DNA from: Cohnella rhizoplanae | GTDB lineage: Bacteria; Bacillota; Bacilli; Paenibacillales; Paenibacillaceae | Reading direction: 5' to 3' | DNA: 64,000 nt | Assembly: GCF_948329515.1 (NCBI RefSeq) | Contig: NZ_CAOJCN010000025.1 | Span: forward strand, 1-64,000 | Shown here: piece after piece, positions 1 to 8,722 of the stretch | How positions within the stretch are numbered: the stretch's first letter is position 1 | How the letters are laid out: each line of letters opens with the position of its first letter | Translations under genes and position numbers: made by a program | Notes under the pieces: generated by a model | What the model saw: the letters and a program-made list of their open reading frames with translations, nothing else | Databases searched by the model: none | Told to the model about the DNA's origin: nothing

Positions 1-360
1 ATATAATCCTATAATTGCGCACTTTTTTATTGGGTCGTCCCCGATAAGAAACCCTTTATTTGAGATAGTACGATTTAATTGAATTCGATGTTCCCTAGGT
101 CTTTCTCGGGAACTGGAGGTTACATTAAACATATATAAATACAACTCGAACAATACATTACCACATACAACTTGATAAATGGTTAAACCAGTGTCTTTAC
201 CTACCTGGCTTAATTGCCAACTCCCTTTACGAAAGGAGACTTCGAATAGGTCAAGTAATTCAGTATCCGAGAATTTGGTAGATGGTATACCCAATTCAAT
301 AGATCCGTCATTAATTGCTTGATAACTATGGGTAACCAACGCTAGCACCTCGGTAGTCAT
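1..360 (-). CDS. Partial unknown protein, putative type II restriction endonuclease
   Basis: An open frame of 120 codons starts at the ATG at 360 and runs off the left edge without a stop. It begins MTTEVLALVTHSYQ and contains GKDTGLTIYQVV and an RPREHRIQLNR stretch; no PD-(D/E)XK or HNH core is visible in the part present. It lies 27 nt downstream of, and in line with, two tandem C5 methyltransferases and shares their AT-rich composition. Proteins in this position are usually the cognate endonuclease, so that role is inferred from context only. The ribosome site (GTAGGT) is weak, which would fit low or delayed expression of a nuclease. Confidence 0.5.
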   Translation of the reverse strand, partial: MTTEVLALVTHSYQAINDGSIELGIPSTKFSDTELLDLFEVSFRKGSWQLSQVGKDTGLTIYQVVCGNVLFELYLYMFNVTSSSRERPREHRIQLNRTISNKGFLIGDDPIKKCAIIGLY

Positions 361-387
361 TTTTACCTACATAATACCATAAAAGGA

Positions 388-1446
388 CTAGTTTGTATTG
401 GTAAAAAGTTGTTCTTTTATACTCGCAGCAAACTTTTCTACTAAAAGAGGTGGGACAGCATTACCAATTTGCCTCCACTGAGATCTAAAGTCTCCATCCA
501 GGACATAGTCGTCTCTAAAGGTTTGAATACGTTTAATTTCTTGTATACGTAAAAAACGATTTTTCCAATGAAAGGGCCCCATATTGTTTGAAAAACTCGC
601 TTGAATTGTCCATGATGGTCTATCTGGTGATAGTTTTAAAAGAAAGGACCAGTATCTGGATCTCCACTTAAAAATAGGACTAGGATATCCTCGTTCAGCG
701 GTGAAAAATAAATAATTGTCTCCAGGGGGAATCAGTTCAAGTAAATCTTTATGTTTAGATCCTGCTCTGAGTTTCTCATCTTCAGGTAATTCATAATCAA
801 TATCATTTAACACATCACCACACGTGACCCAGGGTAATCTTTCAGTTGTATTAAAAAGATCGAATAATTCTGGGTTTCGGTGGGTTTCCTCGGGGAATAT
901 AAACTTCTTCCCTAATTCCTTACTTACGCCAACACAAATAAACCGCTCTCTGGTTTGGGGTACCCCGTAATTGGCAGCGTTAACAACCTTCCAAGAAATT
1001 TCATAATTTAACTTTTCGGACATTTCTTTTAAAAATAAAAAAGCATCTTGATGGGGTTTATAAATAAAGCCGTGTACATTTTCGAAAAAGAATACTCTAG
1101 GTTTTACCTGCTCGATTGCACGAAAGTACTCTTTAAGAGTAAATGAATTTTCGTCCTCTAAAGCTCTCTTCTTTTCAGTGCGATAAAACCGTGATTTGGA
1201 ATATGCCGGACATGGCGGCCCCCCTACTAAACAATCTACACTCTGAATATTTAGTCTATCTTTTAGTTCCTTAAAATTAATTTGCCTAATGTCTACACAG
1301 TCTACAACCTGATTGGGATTATTCATAAGAATAGTATTGCAAGCATCTTGAACTAAATCGGTAGAATATACAATATTGAAGCCAGCATTATGAAATCCAG
1401 CATCTATTCCTCCTCCACCAGAAAAGAGGCTTATTACATTAATCAT
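388..1446 (-). CDS. DNA (cytosine-5-)-methyltransferase, second of a tandem pair
   Basis: A 352-residue C5 cytosine methyltransferase that transfers a methyl group from SAM to cytosine in a specific DNA site. Visible motifs: I (FSGGGGIDAGF, residues 8-18), IV with the catalytic cysteine (GGPPCPAYS, Cys79), VI (ENV, 122-124), VIII (QTRER, 164-168) and X (QIGNAVPP, near 332). Its stop and start overlap the upstream methyltransferase as TAATG, so translation is probably coupled. The target-recognition half resembles that of the upstream gene (WSFLLKLSPD, GPFHW, IQxF), so the two are paralogues. It most likely protects host DNA against the endonuclease expected downstream. Confidence 0.93.
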   Translation of the reverse strand: MINVISLFSGGGGIDAGFHNAGFNIVYSTDLVQDACNTILMNNPNQVVDCVDIRQINFKELKDRLNIQSVDCLVGGPPCPAYSKSRFYRTEKKRALEDENSFTLKEYFRAIEQVKPRVFFFENVHGFIYKPHQDAFLFLKEMSEKLNYEISWKVVNAANYGVPQTRERFICVGVSKELGKKFIFPEETHRNPELFDLFNTTERLPWVTCGDVLNDIDYELPEDEKLRAGSKHKDLLELIPPGDNYLFFTAERGYPSPIFKWRSRYWSFLLKLSPDRPSWTIQASFSNNMGPFHWKNRFLRIQEIKRIQTFRDDYVLDGDFRSQWRQIGNAVPPLLVEKFAASIKEQLFTNTN

Positions 1447-2501
1447 TACACCAAACTCTCCTTCAAATGATTAATCATAGCTCTTGCCATTAAAGGCGGC
1501 ACAGCATTACCAATTTGTCTTTGAATCGATCGGCGATTACCATAGAATTTATAATGTTTTGGGAATGATTGTATTGCTGCTATTTCTGGAACTCTAAGTC
1601 GCCTTGAATTCCAATGGAAAGGACCCACCCACGGACCTGGTTGTGCGGTAATAGTCCATGAAGGTTGATCGGGTGATAACTTTAATAAGAAACTCCAAAA
1701 TCTTTTATCTGCAACAAACTTAGGATTCTCATAACCCGCCCATGAAGTTAGTGCTTTGTAGTTACTCCCGGGGGGGATTTCTAACAAATCTTTTCCGTAT
1801 GTTCCATATTCAGCCAACTCTTGCGGTTCAAAAAATTCATCAGTATCAAACTCACGGATGGCCTCACCTGCTGTTACATAAGGCAAAAGACCAATCAAAT
1901 CGGCTTTTGAACTTTCGGCATGAGTAATAGTTGGTACATCTGTTTTATAGGCACCTTTGGTGCCAATAATAAATAGTCTCTTTCTCTTTTGAGGAACGCC
2001 ATAATCAAGTGCGTTACCTTTAATTATTTTAGTTTTAAAGCCTGCAATTTCAGCAATTTCGATAAATCCTTCGAGGAGCGACCGATTCGTTGGATGGCCA
2101 AGACTTTCAACGTTTTCAAACACAAAACCATCTGGATTTAAATCTTGTACAACTCTTAAATATTCATTTACTAGTAATGCCCGCGGATCATTAATGCCCT
2201 TTCGAGCATTATTTCCAACCCAATAACCAGCTTTGGAAAAAGGCTGGCATGGAGCACCTCCAATTACAATAACTTTATCAGCCTTTGAGTTTTGAGCAAT
2301 AAAGTTAAACCTTTCACTCCTGATTTCATGTAAATCATCAAGGATCAATTCTGTTTTATTGAAGTGGGAATTTTGTCTTAGGGTTTCAATAGCATCAGAA
2401 GCGATATCTGTGCTTACAATTACATTTACATTTGACAAAAATGCACCAACATCTAAACCACCAGCACCTGAAAACAAGCTAATTGCTGCTACTGAAGTCA
2501 T
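1446..2501 (-). CDS. DNA (cytosine-5-)-methyltransferase, first of a tandem pair
   Basis: A 351-residue C5 methyltransferase. Motif I FSGAGGLDVG (residues 10-19), catalytic GGAPCQPFS (Cys85), ENV (129-131), an RKRLFIIG stretch of motif VIII and RQIGNAVPP near the C-terminus are all present. The start ATG has AAGGAG six bases upstream, and an extended -10 box lies about 30 bp before it. It is the first gene of the island. Two paired C5 enzymes are the usual solution for protecting both strands of an asymmetric recognition sequence; the actual site cannot be read from the sequence. Confidence 0.93.
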   Translation of the reverse strand: MTSVAAISLFSGAGGLDVGAFLSNVNVIVSTDIASDAIETLRQNSHFNKTELILDDLHEIRSERFNFIAQNSKADKVIVIGGAPCQPFSKAGYWVGNNARKGINDPRALLVNEYLRVVQDLNPDGFVFENVESLGHPTNRSLLEGFIEIAEIAGFKTKIIKGNALDYGVPQKRKRLFIIGTKGAYKTDVPTITHAESSKADLIGLLPYVTAGEAIREFDTDEFFEPQELAEYGTYGKDLLEIPPGSNYKALTSWAGYENPKFVADKRFWSFLLKLSPDQPSWTITAQPGPWVGPFHWNSRRLRVPEIAAIQSFPKHYKFYGNRRSIQRQIGNAVPPLMARAMINHLKESLV

Positions 2502-2529
2502 GTTATCTCCTTAAATGTCTTTTCTTTAA

Positions 2530-2538
2530 ATTATACCA
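2530..2538 (-). promoter_or_regulatory. Extended -10 promoter of the methyltransferase operon
   Basis: Read on the minus strand this is TGGTATAAT, a consensus -10 with an extended TGn. It sits about 30 bp before the first methyltransferase start, leaving a short leader with AAGGAG. No good -35 is visible at normal spacing, as allowed for extended -10 promoters. Confidence 0.55.
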
Positions 2539-2834
2539 AACACTAGCTCCCATTGATAACCATTAAATGTTTAACGCAGAAAAATGAAGATTAACCGACA
2601 ATTCTCTTCAAACTTCTTTAATAAATGGCCCTCTAGTCCCATTCTAACAAAAACTCGCCAATAACTATACTTGTCGAGAAATATTCTGAATACTCCTACT
2701 CGTTATCATAAAATGTGGACTTCCGTTCAATCATAATCCAACGTAACAAACTGTAGATTTTTGACCTGACATGTCCTGAATCATTTGTGGTCAATAGCGA
2801 TGGAACCCCCATACGTCCTTCAACCACTTCGTAA
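2539..2834. other. AT-rich non-coding edge of the restriction-modification island
   Basis: No convincing gene: the possible frames are short and have no ribosome site or family resemblance. Base composition changes from AT-rich to GC-rich near 2835, which probably marks the junction between the acquired island and resident DNA. No terminal inverted repeats or integrase were seen. Confidence 0.4.
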
Positions 2835-3023
2835 GACGTTGTTCTCGATCGTCTCGCCGAGCATAAACGCATTGTCCAGCTGATCTTGAATGATCGCGGT
2901 CTGATCTTTTTCTTTGCCTGCTGCGCGTGGTCGATCGGATGCGTCGACACCGTCTGCGTCGCTTACGCGCTGGCGCTCTCCTTCGGCGTATCAGAAGAAT
3001 ACGCGCTCACCATGCGAAGCTAA
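2835..3023 (+). pseudogene. C-terminal remnant of a membrane protein
   Basis: 62 codons are open from just after a stop at 2832 to a TAA at 3021, with no plausible start or ribosome site. The peptide has a charged part (LDRLAEHKRIVQLILNDRG) followed by one long hydrophobic segment (LIFFFACCAWSIGCVDTV...ALALSFGV) and ends EEYALTMRS. Codon use is GC-rich, like the resident genome and unlike the adjacent island. It looks like the tail of a transporter-type protein whose front was lost when the island arrived. The family was not recognised. Confidence 0.4.
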
Positions 3024-3294
3024 GCAGGATGCATCCCATCGTTCCGATCAAGCGTCTCTTCTTTAATTGCACTTCCATTCCCCCTCGACTTGTCTGCGGT
3101 TTGGCTTTCTGTGTTTATTTTAAGGCGGCCGGGGAAGGAAAATAATATACAACTCTTTTTGGATTTACAACAAATAACGAAACTAGTTGGGGTGAACTGT
3201 GGGGGCGGCATTTGATATTTCCAAGTAGCCGATAAGGCCGAGTTTACGTTAAACTGAACAGCGAAGTTTATTGCGAAGGAGCAGCAACGTCCCC

Positions 3295-4241
3295 ATGCGT
3301 AAGCAAAGCGAGAAGCGCGAAGCGTCAAAGAGTCCCTTTCTATTAATGCCGATCTTGCTGTTGATGTGGGGGTCGTTGGCGGCCGTTAGCAAGCTGCTCT
3401 TGAATCATCTGGACAGCTATCAAGTCATGTTCTATATGTACGGGATCGGCGTGATTTCCTTTTTAGCGATCTTTCTGGTCAAAGGCAAATTAAGCGCCCT
3501 GTTCTCATGGAAGCTTTCCGAACTTCCTATTGCTACTCTTGTGCGGCACGTTTGCTTTTTTATATGATTTCTTTTATTTAAAATCCCTGGAACGCATCTC
3601 GGCGGTCGAAGCGTCCATGTTGAATTATTTGTTTCCTATCTTTATCGTGCTGCTCGCGATCCCCATTCATAAAGAGAAGTTGAACCGGTATAAGATGTTC
3701 TCGGTCGCGATGGGTTTCCTGGGATCGCTTCTGCTTCTGACCAAAGGGGATATCGCCAATATTAAATTTCATGAACTTCAGAGGGGACCTTTACGCGGTT
3801 TTGGCTGCGGTGAGTTGGGGGTTGTTTACGAACTTCATTAAGAAGAACCAGAAGGATACGATCGTCAGCACTTTTGTGATCACGAGCGTTGCCTTTCTTC
3901 TATCAATTGGCGCTACGCTGCTGTCCTCCCGCTTCATCGTTCCAGAGCGAACGGACTTTTACGGCGTGTTATGGCTACGCATGAGCAATATCGCGCTCGG
4001 ATTTTTCTTGTATTTCCGGGCGCTGAAGTACTCTCCGGCCTCGTTGATCGCAAGCTTTACCTTGTTCACCCCGTTTGTCACGCTGGTCTTTATCGTCATC
4101 TTGCTGGGCGAGAGACTGACGGTTACGGAATATCTTGCGGCATTGCTGATCATCTTCAGCATCCCGATTGATACGGTGAGCCTCTTTTATTTATGGAAAA
4201 GCCGAATGAGCGCTTTAATTTCCTCTACGGTTTCTTTTTGA
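3295..4241 (+). pseudogene. DMT/EamA-type permease broken by two frameshifts
   Basis: Three consecutive frames together give one 10-TM drug/metabolite transporter of normal length (about 310 aa). Frame 1 runs from MRKQSEKREAS to about 3540; frame 2 runs from about 3530 (LLLLCGTFAFLYDFF...) to about 3780; frame 3 runs from about 3771 (FRGDLYAVLAAVSWGLF) to the stop at 4241. The EamA hallmarks of both repeats are present (SLERISAVEASMLNYLFPIF and YSPASLIASFTLFTPF). Both breaks are one-base shifts, so this is a decayed gene or contains sequencing errors. Its 3' end overlaps the convergent TetR gene by about 55 bp. Confidence 0.8.
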
Positions 4242-4720
4242 CCGTTCTTGATCCACATCACCCAAACTTCGAATACGCCGGCGCTCATGAAGTCGATCCA
4301 GTACGTTCGCTTCGCGCCCGTCCAGTCCGGGAAGGGAATGATCTCGTCGTACAACTGCGTAATATGGGATTTGAATATCTGATAGAGCAGCTCGGTGTAA
4401 TTCCCTTCAATGGCCATAAGAAAATCCTTGGACAGCGCGTTAAAGAAGTTCGTTAAATCCGTTATTTTCTGTTCGTGGCTGCTTTGAAAGTAAGTTCTAT
4501 CAAATATCTCCGCGAATTTAGGTTCGTAGTACGCCTTCAATACTTGTTCGAGACTATCGTAATTTCGATAGAAGGCCATTCGGCTGACGCCGGCTTTTTT
4601 GACGACTTCCGATACGGTTAATTTCGGTAGGCGTTTGGTCTGCAAGAGCTCCAGCAGCGCAAGGGCGATCCATTCCTTGGTGTCTTTTTTGATGCTTTGG
4701 GCGTGATCCGTAGCTGCCAT
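4187..4720 (-). CDS. TetR/AcrR family transcriptional regulator
   Basis: 177 residues. The N-terminal helix-turn-helix is clear (LTVSEVVKKAGVSRMAFYRNYDSLEQVL, about residues 34-61); the rest is the helical ligand-binding domain, which is of the short TetR type. It is divergent from the SDR reductase gene starting at 4837. A perfect inverted repeat sits in the shared intergenic region, so it most likely represses itself and the reductase and releases on binding an unknown ligand. Confidence 0.88.
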   Translation of the reverse strand: MAATDHAQSIKKDTKEWIALALLELLQTKRLPKLTVSEVVKKAGVSRMAFYRNYDSLEQVLKAYYEPKFAEIFDRTYFQSSHEQKITDLTNFFNALSKDFLMAIEGNYTELLYQIFKSHITQLYDEIIPFPDWTGAKRTYWIDFMSAGVFEVWVMWIKNGQKETVEEIKALIRLFHK

Positions 4721-4797
4721 TACACTTCCTCCGTTCTGTCACAGATGCCTGTTAACCGCTTGTTTTCGCTCAGGTTCGGACTTAAACTAATCAAAAC

Positions 4798-4815
4798 ACG
4801 TTACACCTGTAACGT
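4798..4815. promoter_or_regulatory. Perfect palindromic operator between tetR and SDR gene
   Basis: ACGTTACA-CC-TGTAACGT: two perfect 8-bp arms with a 2-bp centre, placed between the divergent TetR and reductase genes and 22 bp before the reductase start. Size and position fit a TetR dimer site. Confidence 0.7.
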
Positions 4816-4836
4816 CAATAGAAAGGAAGGTTGACG

Positions 4837-5880
4837 ATGTCGCAACCTAACCATCCCTTGGTGCTTGTGACCGGAGGCTCCGGATTTATCGCCGTTCATG
4901 TCATTTTAAAGCTACTGGAGCAAGGGTATCGCGTGCGAGCAACGCTGCGTACCATGAGCAGACAAGATGAAGTGAGAGCTATGTTAATGTCGGGCGGATT
5001 AACGAATCTTGAAGCCTTGTCCTTTATTCAAGCGGATCTATCTTCTGATCAGAACTGGGACGCGGCTGTTCAAGGGACTGATTATGTCATCCAAGTCGCT
5101 TCTCCAACGCCCAATAAGGTCTATAAGGATGAAAATGAAATGATTCAACCGGCGCGGGAAGGCGTGTTACGCGTGTTGAGGGCAGCGCGGGATGCAGGTG
5201 TCAAACGCGTGGTTCTCACCTCGGCCTTCGGCGCGATTGGCGTGGGACACATCAATCATAAGGGGCCCTATACCGAAGAGGATTGGTCCAACACGGACGC
5301 CAACATTCATCCCTATCAAAAGTCGAAAACCATCGCGGAAATAGCGGCTTGGGATTTTATTCGCCAAGAAGGCCATGGATTAGAGCTTGCGACGGTCAAT
5401 CCCGTCGGGGTGATGGGGCCGATCCTAGGCCATGATTACTCACATTCGAACGAATCCGTTCGCCAGATGATCGAAGGCAAGATGAAGGCCGTCCCTAAAA
5501 TTTACTCCGATTATGTCGATGTCCGAGACGTTGCCGATTTGCACCTATTGGCCATGCTGCGTCCCGAAGCAAACGGGCAGCGATTCATCGCTTCCAGCGC
5601 AGAAAATCTATCGATGTTAGAGATTGCCCGTATCCTGCGGAAACACTTAGGCGAAGACGCTAAACTTGCGCCGCGCAGGGAGCATCCGAATATCGTCGTG
5701 CGTACGTTGGCGATTTTTAATCCGAAGCTAAAAATGATTGCCTCTCTCCTGGGACAAGATATGTCGACGAGCAATCAGAAAGCCAAGCGGCTGCTGGGAT
5801 GGACGCCCCGTTCGGCAGAAGAAGCCATTGCGGCAACCGGGAGGAGTATGGTCGACATCATCAAAGGGCAGATGAAGTAA
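4837..5880 (+). CDS. NAD(P)-dependent epimerase/reductase, extended SDR
   Basis: 347 residues of the extended short-chain dehydrogenase type, closest in layout to aldehyde reductase/dihydroflavonol-reductase-like proteins. The NAD(P)-binding motif GGSGFIA is at residues 13-19, and the catalytic set is Ser129 with Tyr160-x3-Lys164 (YQKSK). The ATG at 4837 has GGAAGG six bases upstream; a TTG two codons earlier is less likely. The substrate is unknown but probably a reactive aldehyde or ketone, and expression is probably controlled by the divergent TetR protein. Confidence 0.88.
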   Translation: MSQPNHPLVLVTGGSGFIAVHVILKLLEQGYRVRATLRTMSRQDEVRAMLMSGGLTNLEALSFIQADLSSDQNWDAAVQGTDYVIQVASPTPNKVYKDENEMIQPAREGVLRVLRAARDAGVKRVVLTSAFGAIGVGHINHKGPYTEEDWSNTDANIHPYQKSKTIAEIAAWDFIRQEGHGLELATVNPVGVMGPILGHDYSHSNESVRQMIEGKMKAVPKIYSDYVDVRDVADLHLLAMLRPEANGQRFIASSAENLSMLEIARILRKHLGEDAKLAPRREHPNIVVRTLAIFNPKLKMIASLLGQDMSTSNQKAKRLLGWTPRSAEEAIAATGRSMVDIIKGQMK

Positions 5881-5982
5881 CCAACTAGCATTTCCTAATT
5901 CTTGGAGAAAAGTGGCCATCCCTTCTATCAGGTAACATTGATATACTTAATGAGACACCAAGAAGAAGGGATTTGAGACGCT

Positions 5983-7560
5983 TTGAGTAAGGTTTTATCG
6001 GGGATGCTGCTTGCCTCCGCCATGTTCCTTAGCTTGCCCGGACAGGCATGGATGGAAGCAGTCCCGCCCCAAGTCGAACAGCTGCAGCAATCCTCGGAAG
6101 TTCGCTTTCAGGATGAGAAGTTCGCGTCTACGGTCAGATGGCAGTTACATAAGAAAGACGATGAAGCCGTCACGAAGGAAGACATGGCGTCCTTCACCGA
6201 ACTCAGTCTTATCGGCGTAAATCATGTAGAGGGCTTGCAATATGCGACGAATCTGACGCAGCTTAATGTATCCAGGAGCGAGCTTCAGGATATTGGCGTG
6301 CTCCGCTCGTTAACCAAGCTGACGAAGCTGGACCTCGGGGGCAACCAGATCGCGGATCTGAGTCCGCTGAGGTCGCTGACCAACCTGGAAACGCTTGATT
6401 TGAACAGCAATCAGATCGCGGATCTCGGGCCGCTGGGCGCCTTGACGAAGCTCAAAGAGCTGAACCTCTTTGTCAATCCGATCGCGGATCTAAGCCCACT
6501 TAAGCCGTTGATCAACCTGGAGAAGCTCTCTTTGTCCGGTACGATCAAGGATATCGGCCCACTCGCCTCCATGAGCAAGCTCAAGGAGCTGAATCTCCAA
6601 TCCACCCAGTTCATGGATCTGAGTCAGTTAAGGCCGCTCGCCAGCCTGGAGAAGCTTGACCTGAACAACAATGGCATCGCGGATATTGGACCGCTCAGCG
6701 CCTTGACCAAGCTCACGCATTTGAATCTCGCGAGCAATCAGATCGCGGATCTGAGTCCGCTGAAGCCGCTGACCAACCTGCAGTCTCTTAGCCTTACAAA
6801 TAATCGGATCGCGGATCTCCGCGCGCTAGCCGGGTTAACCCAAATGCGTTCGCTCGATGCGGGGCAAAATCAGATCAAGGATCTTGCTCCTCTGAAGAAG
6901 ATGACGAAGCTGGTCATCCTCGATCTCGCGAGCAATTTGGTTTACGATCTTGGGCCCTTGGCATCGCTGAAGAACCTCTCTTACTTGGACTTATCTTACA
7001 ATCGCATATGGAATCTGGAGCCGATTCGCAACCATGCGTTTGCTCATTATTACGACACGGGCGCGCTTATCTATGGGCTGAATTACGCAGGCAATTATTT
7101 GGATCTGAGGCGCACATCCCAGTCGTACAAGATTCTTCATGCGCTTGACCAGATGGACAGTCCGGCAAGCACTACCCCAATCAATAAAGTCGAACGATTG
7201 GTCATCGGCAGCACGACCGCCTACGTCTGGGAAAGTCCTTTGCAGCTTACCCATGCCCCGTTTATCGTATCGGACCGCACGTATGTCCCCATCCGGTTCG
7301 TGTCGAAGTGGTTGGGTGCCGAAGTCGGCTGGGACCAGACCAAGAAAGAAGTGACAATTCGCAAAGGCGGTAAAACGATTCGTTGGGTTGTGAACGAGAA
7401 GGAAGCAGACGTGAACGGACAAACCGTGCCCTATGACGTGCCGATGCTGTTGAAGAACAACAGCGCGTTTGTCCCGGTACGCTTCGTGTCCGAGCAGCTG
7501 GATTCCTCCGTGGAATACATGACCAAACCGCAGACGGTACTTATATTCCAGAAAAAGTGA
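5983..7560 (+). CDS. Secreted leucine-rich repeat protein with copper-amine-oxidase stalk domain
   Basis: 525 residues from a TTG start (MSKVLSGMLL). A signal peptide ends about residue 22 (LPGQAWMEA). Residues about 70-350 are some 12 leucine-rich repeats of about 22 residues of the internalin type (LxxLxxLDLxxNQIADLSPL). Residues about 405-523 form the Cu_amine_oxidN1 fold common in Paenibacillus surface proteins (SDRTYVPIRFVSKWLGAEVG...AFVPVRFVSEQL). It is probably a cell-surface or secreted binding protein; no catalytic residues are visible. A terminator follows at once, so it is transcribed alone. Confidence 0.9.
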   Translation: MSKVLSGMLLASAMFLSLPGQAWMEAVPPQVEQLQQSSEVRFQDEKFASTVRWQLHKKDDEAVTKEDMASFTELSLIGVNHVEGLQYATNLTQLNVSRSELQDIGVLRSLTKLTKLDLGGNQIADLSPLRSLTNLETLDLNSNQIADLGPLGALTKLKELNLFVNPIADLSPLKPLINLEKLSLSGTIKDIGPLASMSKLKELNLQSTQFMDLSQLRPLASLEKLDLNNNGIADIGPLSALTKLTHLNLASNQIADLSPLKPLTNLQSLSLTNNRIADLRALAGLTQMRSLDAGQNQIKDLAPLKKMTKLVILDLASNLVYDLGPLASLKNLSYLDLSYNRIWNLEPIRNHAFAHYYDTGALIYGLNYAGNYLDLRRTSQSYKILHALDQMDSPASTTPINKVERLVIGSTTAYVWESPLQLTHAPFIVSDRTYVPIRFVSKWLGAEVGWDQTKKEVTIRKGGKTIRWVVNEKEADVNGQTVPYDVPMLLKNNSAFVPVRFVSEQLDSSVEYMTKPQTVLIFQKK

Positions 7561-7588
7561 ATGGATATGGAAGCTAATAGAATGTTGG

Positions 7589-7615
7589 ATCCCGCTTAAA
7601 CGGCGGGATTTTTTT
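7589..7615 (+). terminator. Rho-independent terminator of the LRR gene
   Basis: ATCCCGC, a 7-base loop, GCGGGAT, then a T-run, 29 bp after the LRR stop codon. Confidence 0.85.
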
Positions 7616-7625
7616 ATGTCAATGA

Positions 7626-7787
7626 AACGACGAGACCAAGATTATAGGTATATATTCCTCCTTAGAAAAAGCGAAAACGGTAGTGAGCAGATATCAGCGA
7701 CTACCGGGCTTCAAGGATCATGCTGATCTTTTTTTCATTGATGCGTATGAAATAGATTCAGATCATTGGACAGAAGGTTTCATTTAA
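7626..7787 (+). pseudogene. Truncated DUF7336-like gene fragment
   Basis: 53 codons reading NDETKIIGIYSSLEKA, then LPGFKDHADLFFIDAYEID and DHWTEGFI before a stop. This pattern of signature blocks (IGIYSS, LPGF, FxIDxYxxD, WTEGF) matches the C-terminal two-thirds of the small DUF7336 proteins found in many bacteria. The N-terminal part is missing: an in-frame TGA lies just upstream and no start or ribosome site is present. The assignment is from memory of the family's motifs. Confidence 0.6.
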
Positions 7788-7843
7788 AGTTTGATTGAGC
7801 AGACTTTCTTTGTTCCATTAAACCGGCAGCACTCGAAGAGTGA

Positions 7844-8566
7844 TCAATGTTCCTCCGTTGTATCCGAAAGACCTAAGCCTTGAATCAAGCAATATAAAAA
7901 ATAGATTCCTTCCATCTGAAGCCTGATCATCTTGTCTAGGTAAGCTTTAATACTTTCAACTAGCTCCTTCGTGTCCTCGATATTCTGTAGTTCTAAACAG
8001 GCAATCGCCTGCTTTAAACTCACGGTCTCCTCGGAATAAACGGCGCTTTGCAGCACCTGGATCATCCTTATTTTAAAGAGATGCGCTTCATTGAAAAGTC
8101 TGTACTCGTTGTCAGGATCTCGCTCAGTCGTGAACAGGCCGCTCTTCTCCCAATAACGAATGGCCGATTTAGGAGCTCCGGTCCGTCTGGAGACCTCGTG
8201 AGTGTTGAAGCGTTGGTTAAGATCATAAGCTTGACTGCCTTCCGCGTAGGATTTCAACGCCTCTACCAATTGATCTAAATTCGCCTTTTCCCTATGCAGC
8301 ATGACCTCTCGGTCTCGAACGATCCACAAGGCGTCATCCACCTCATTTCGCCCCATACGATGCAGGACCTCGCTCGTCACTTCCATTCCGAATGCCGGGG
8401 CCATGGCTTGAATACATGCCAGATAAGCTTCGTGCCGCTGCGTATATATGCGGTATCCATTCGCAGAGCGAACCGCAGGAGGAATCAACCCTTTTGCTTC
8501 GTAGTTCCTTAAAGTGTTGGCGCTCAAATTATATTTACTTGCCAGTTTTTTCGGTCGATAGTCCAT
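7844..8566 (-). CDS. MerR family regulator with two MerR helix-turn-helix domains
   Basis: 240 residues. A first MerR-type winged helix is at residues 5-45 (KLASKYNLSANTLRNYEAKG...NGYRIYTQ) and a second one at about 120-165 (FNTHEVSRRTGAPKSAIRYWEKSG...EYRLFNE). A helical stretch separates the two, and the short C-terminus could dimerise. Most MerR proteins have one such domain. It is divergent from the unknown gene at 8723, which may be its target. No cysteine pattern for metal binding is visible. Confidence 0.85.
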   Translation of the reverse strand: MDYRPKKLASKYNLSANTLRNYEAKGLIPPAVRSANGYRIYTQRHEAYLACIQAMAPAFGMEVTSEVLHRMGRNEVDDALWIVRDREVMLHREKANLDQLVEALKSYAEGSQAYDLNQRFNTHEVSRRTGAPKSAIRYWEKSGLFTTERDPDNEYRLFNEAHLFKIRMIQVLQSAVYSEETVSLKQAIACLELQNIEDTKELVESIKAYLDKMIRLQMEGIYFLYCLIQGLGLSDTTEEH

Positions 8567-8722
8567 GCGGTCCCGCCTTCGTGAATGAGACGTGCAAACA
8601 TTAAAACCATTGTAAGCTTATTCGGGACCATTCATGAATTCCCTTTAAGCACTTCCCCGAAAGCTTCCAATTGGCTTGCATGTTTTATGATGGAGTTAAT
8701 CCACGTACAAGGAGGCGCACGT

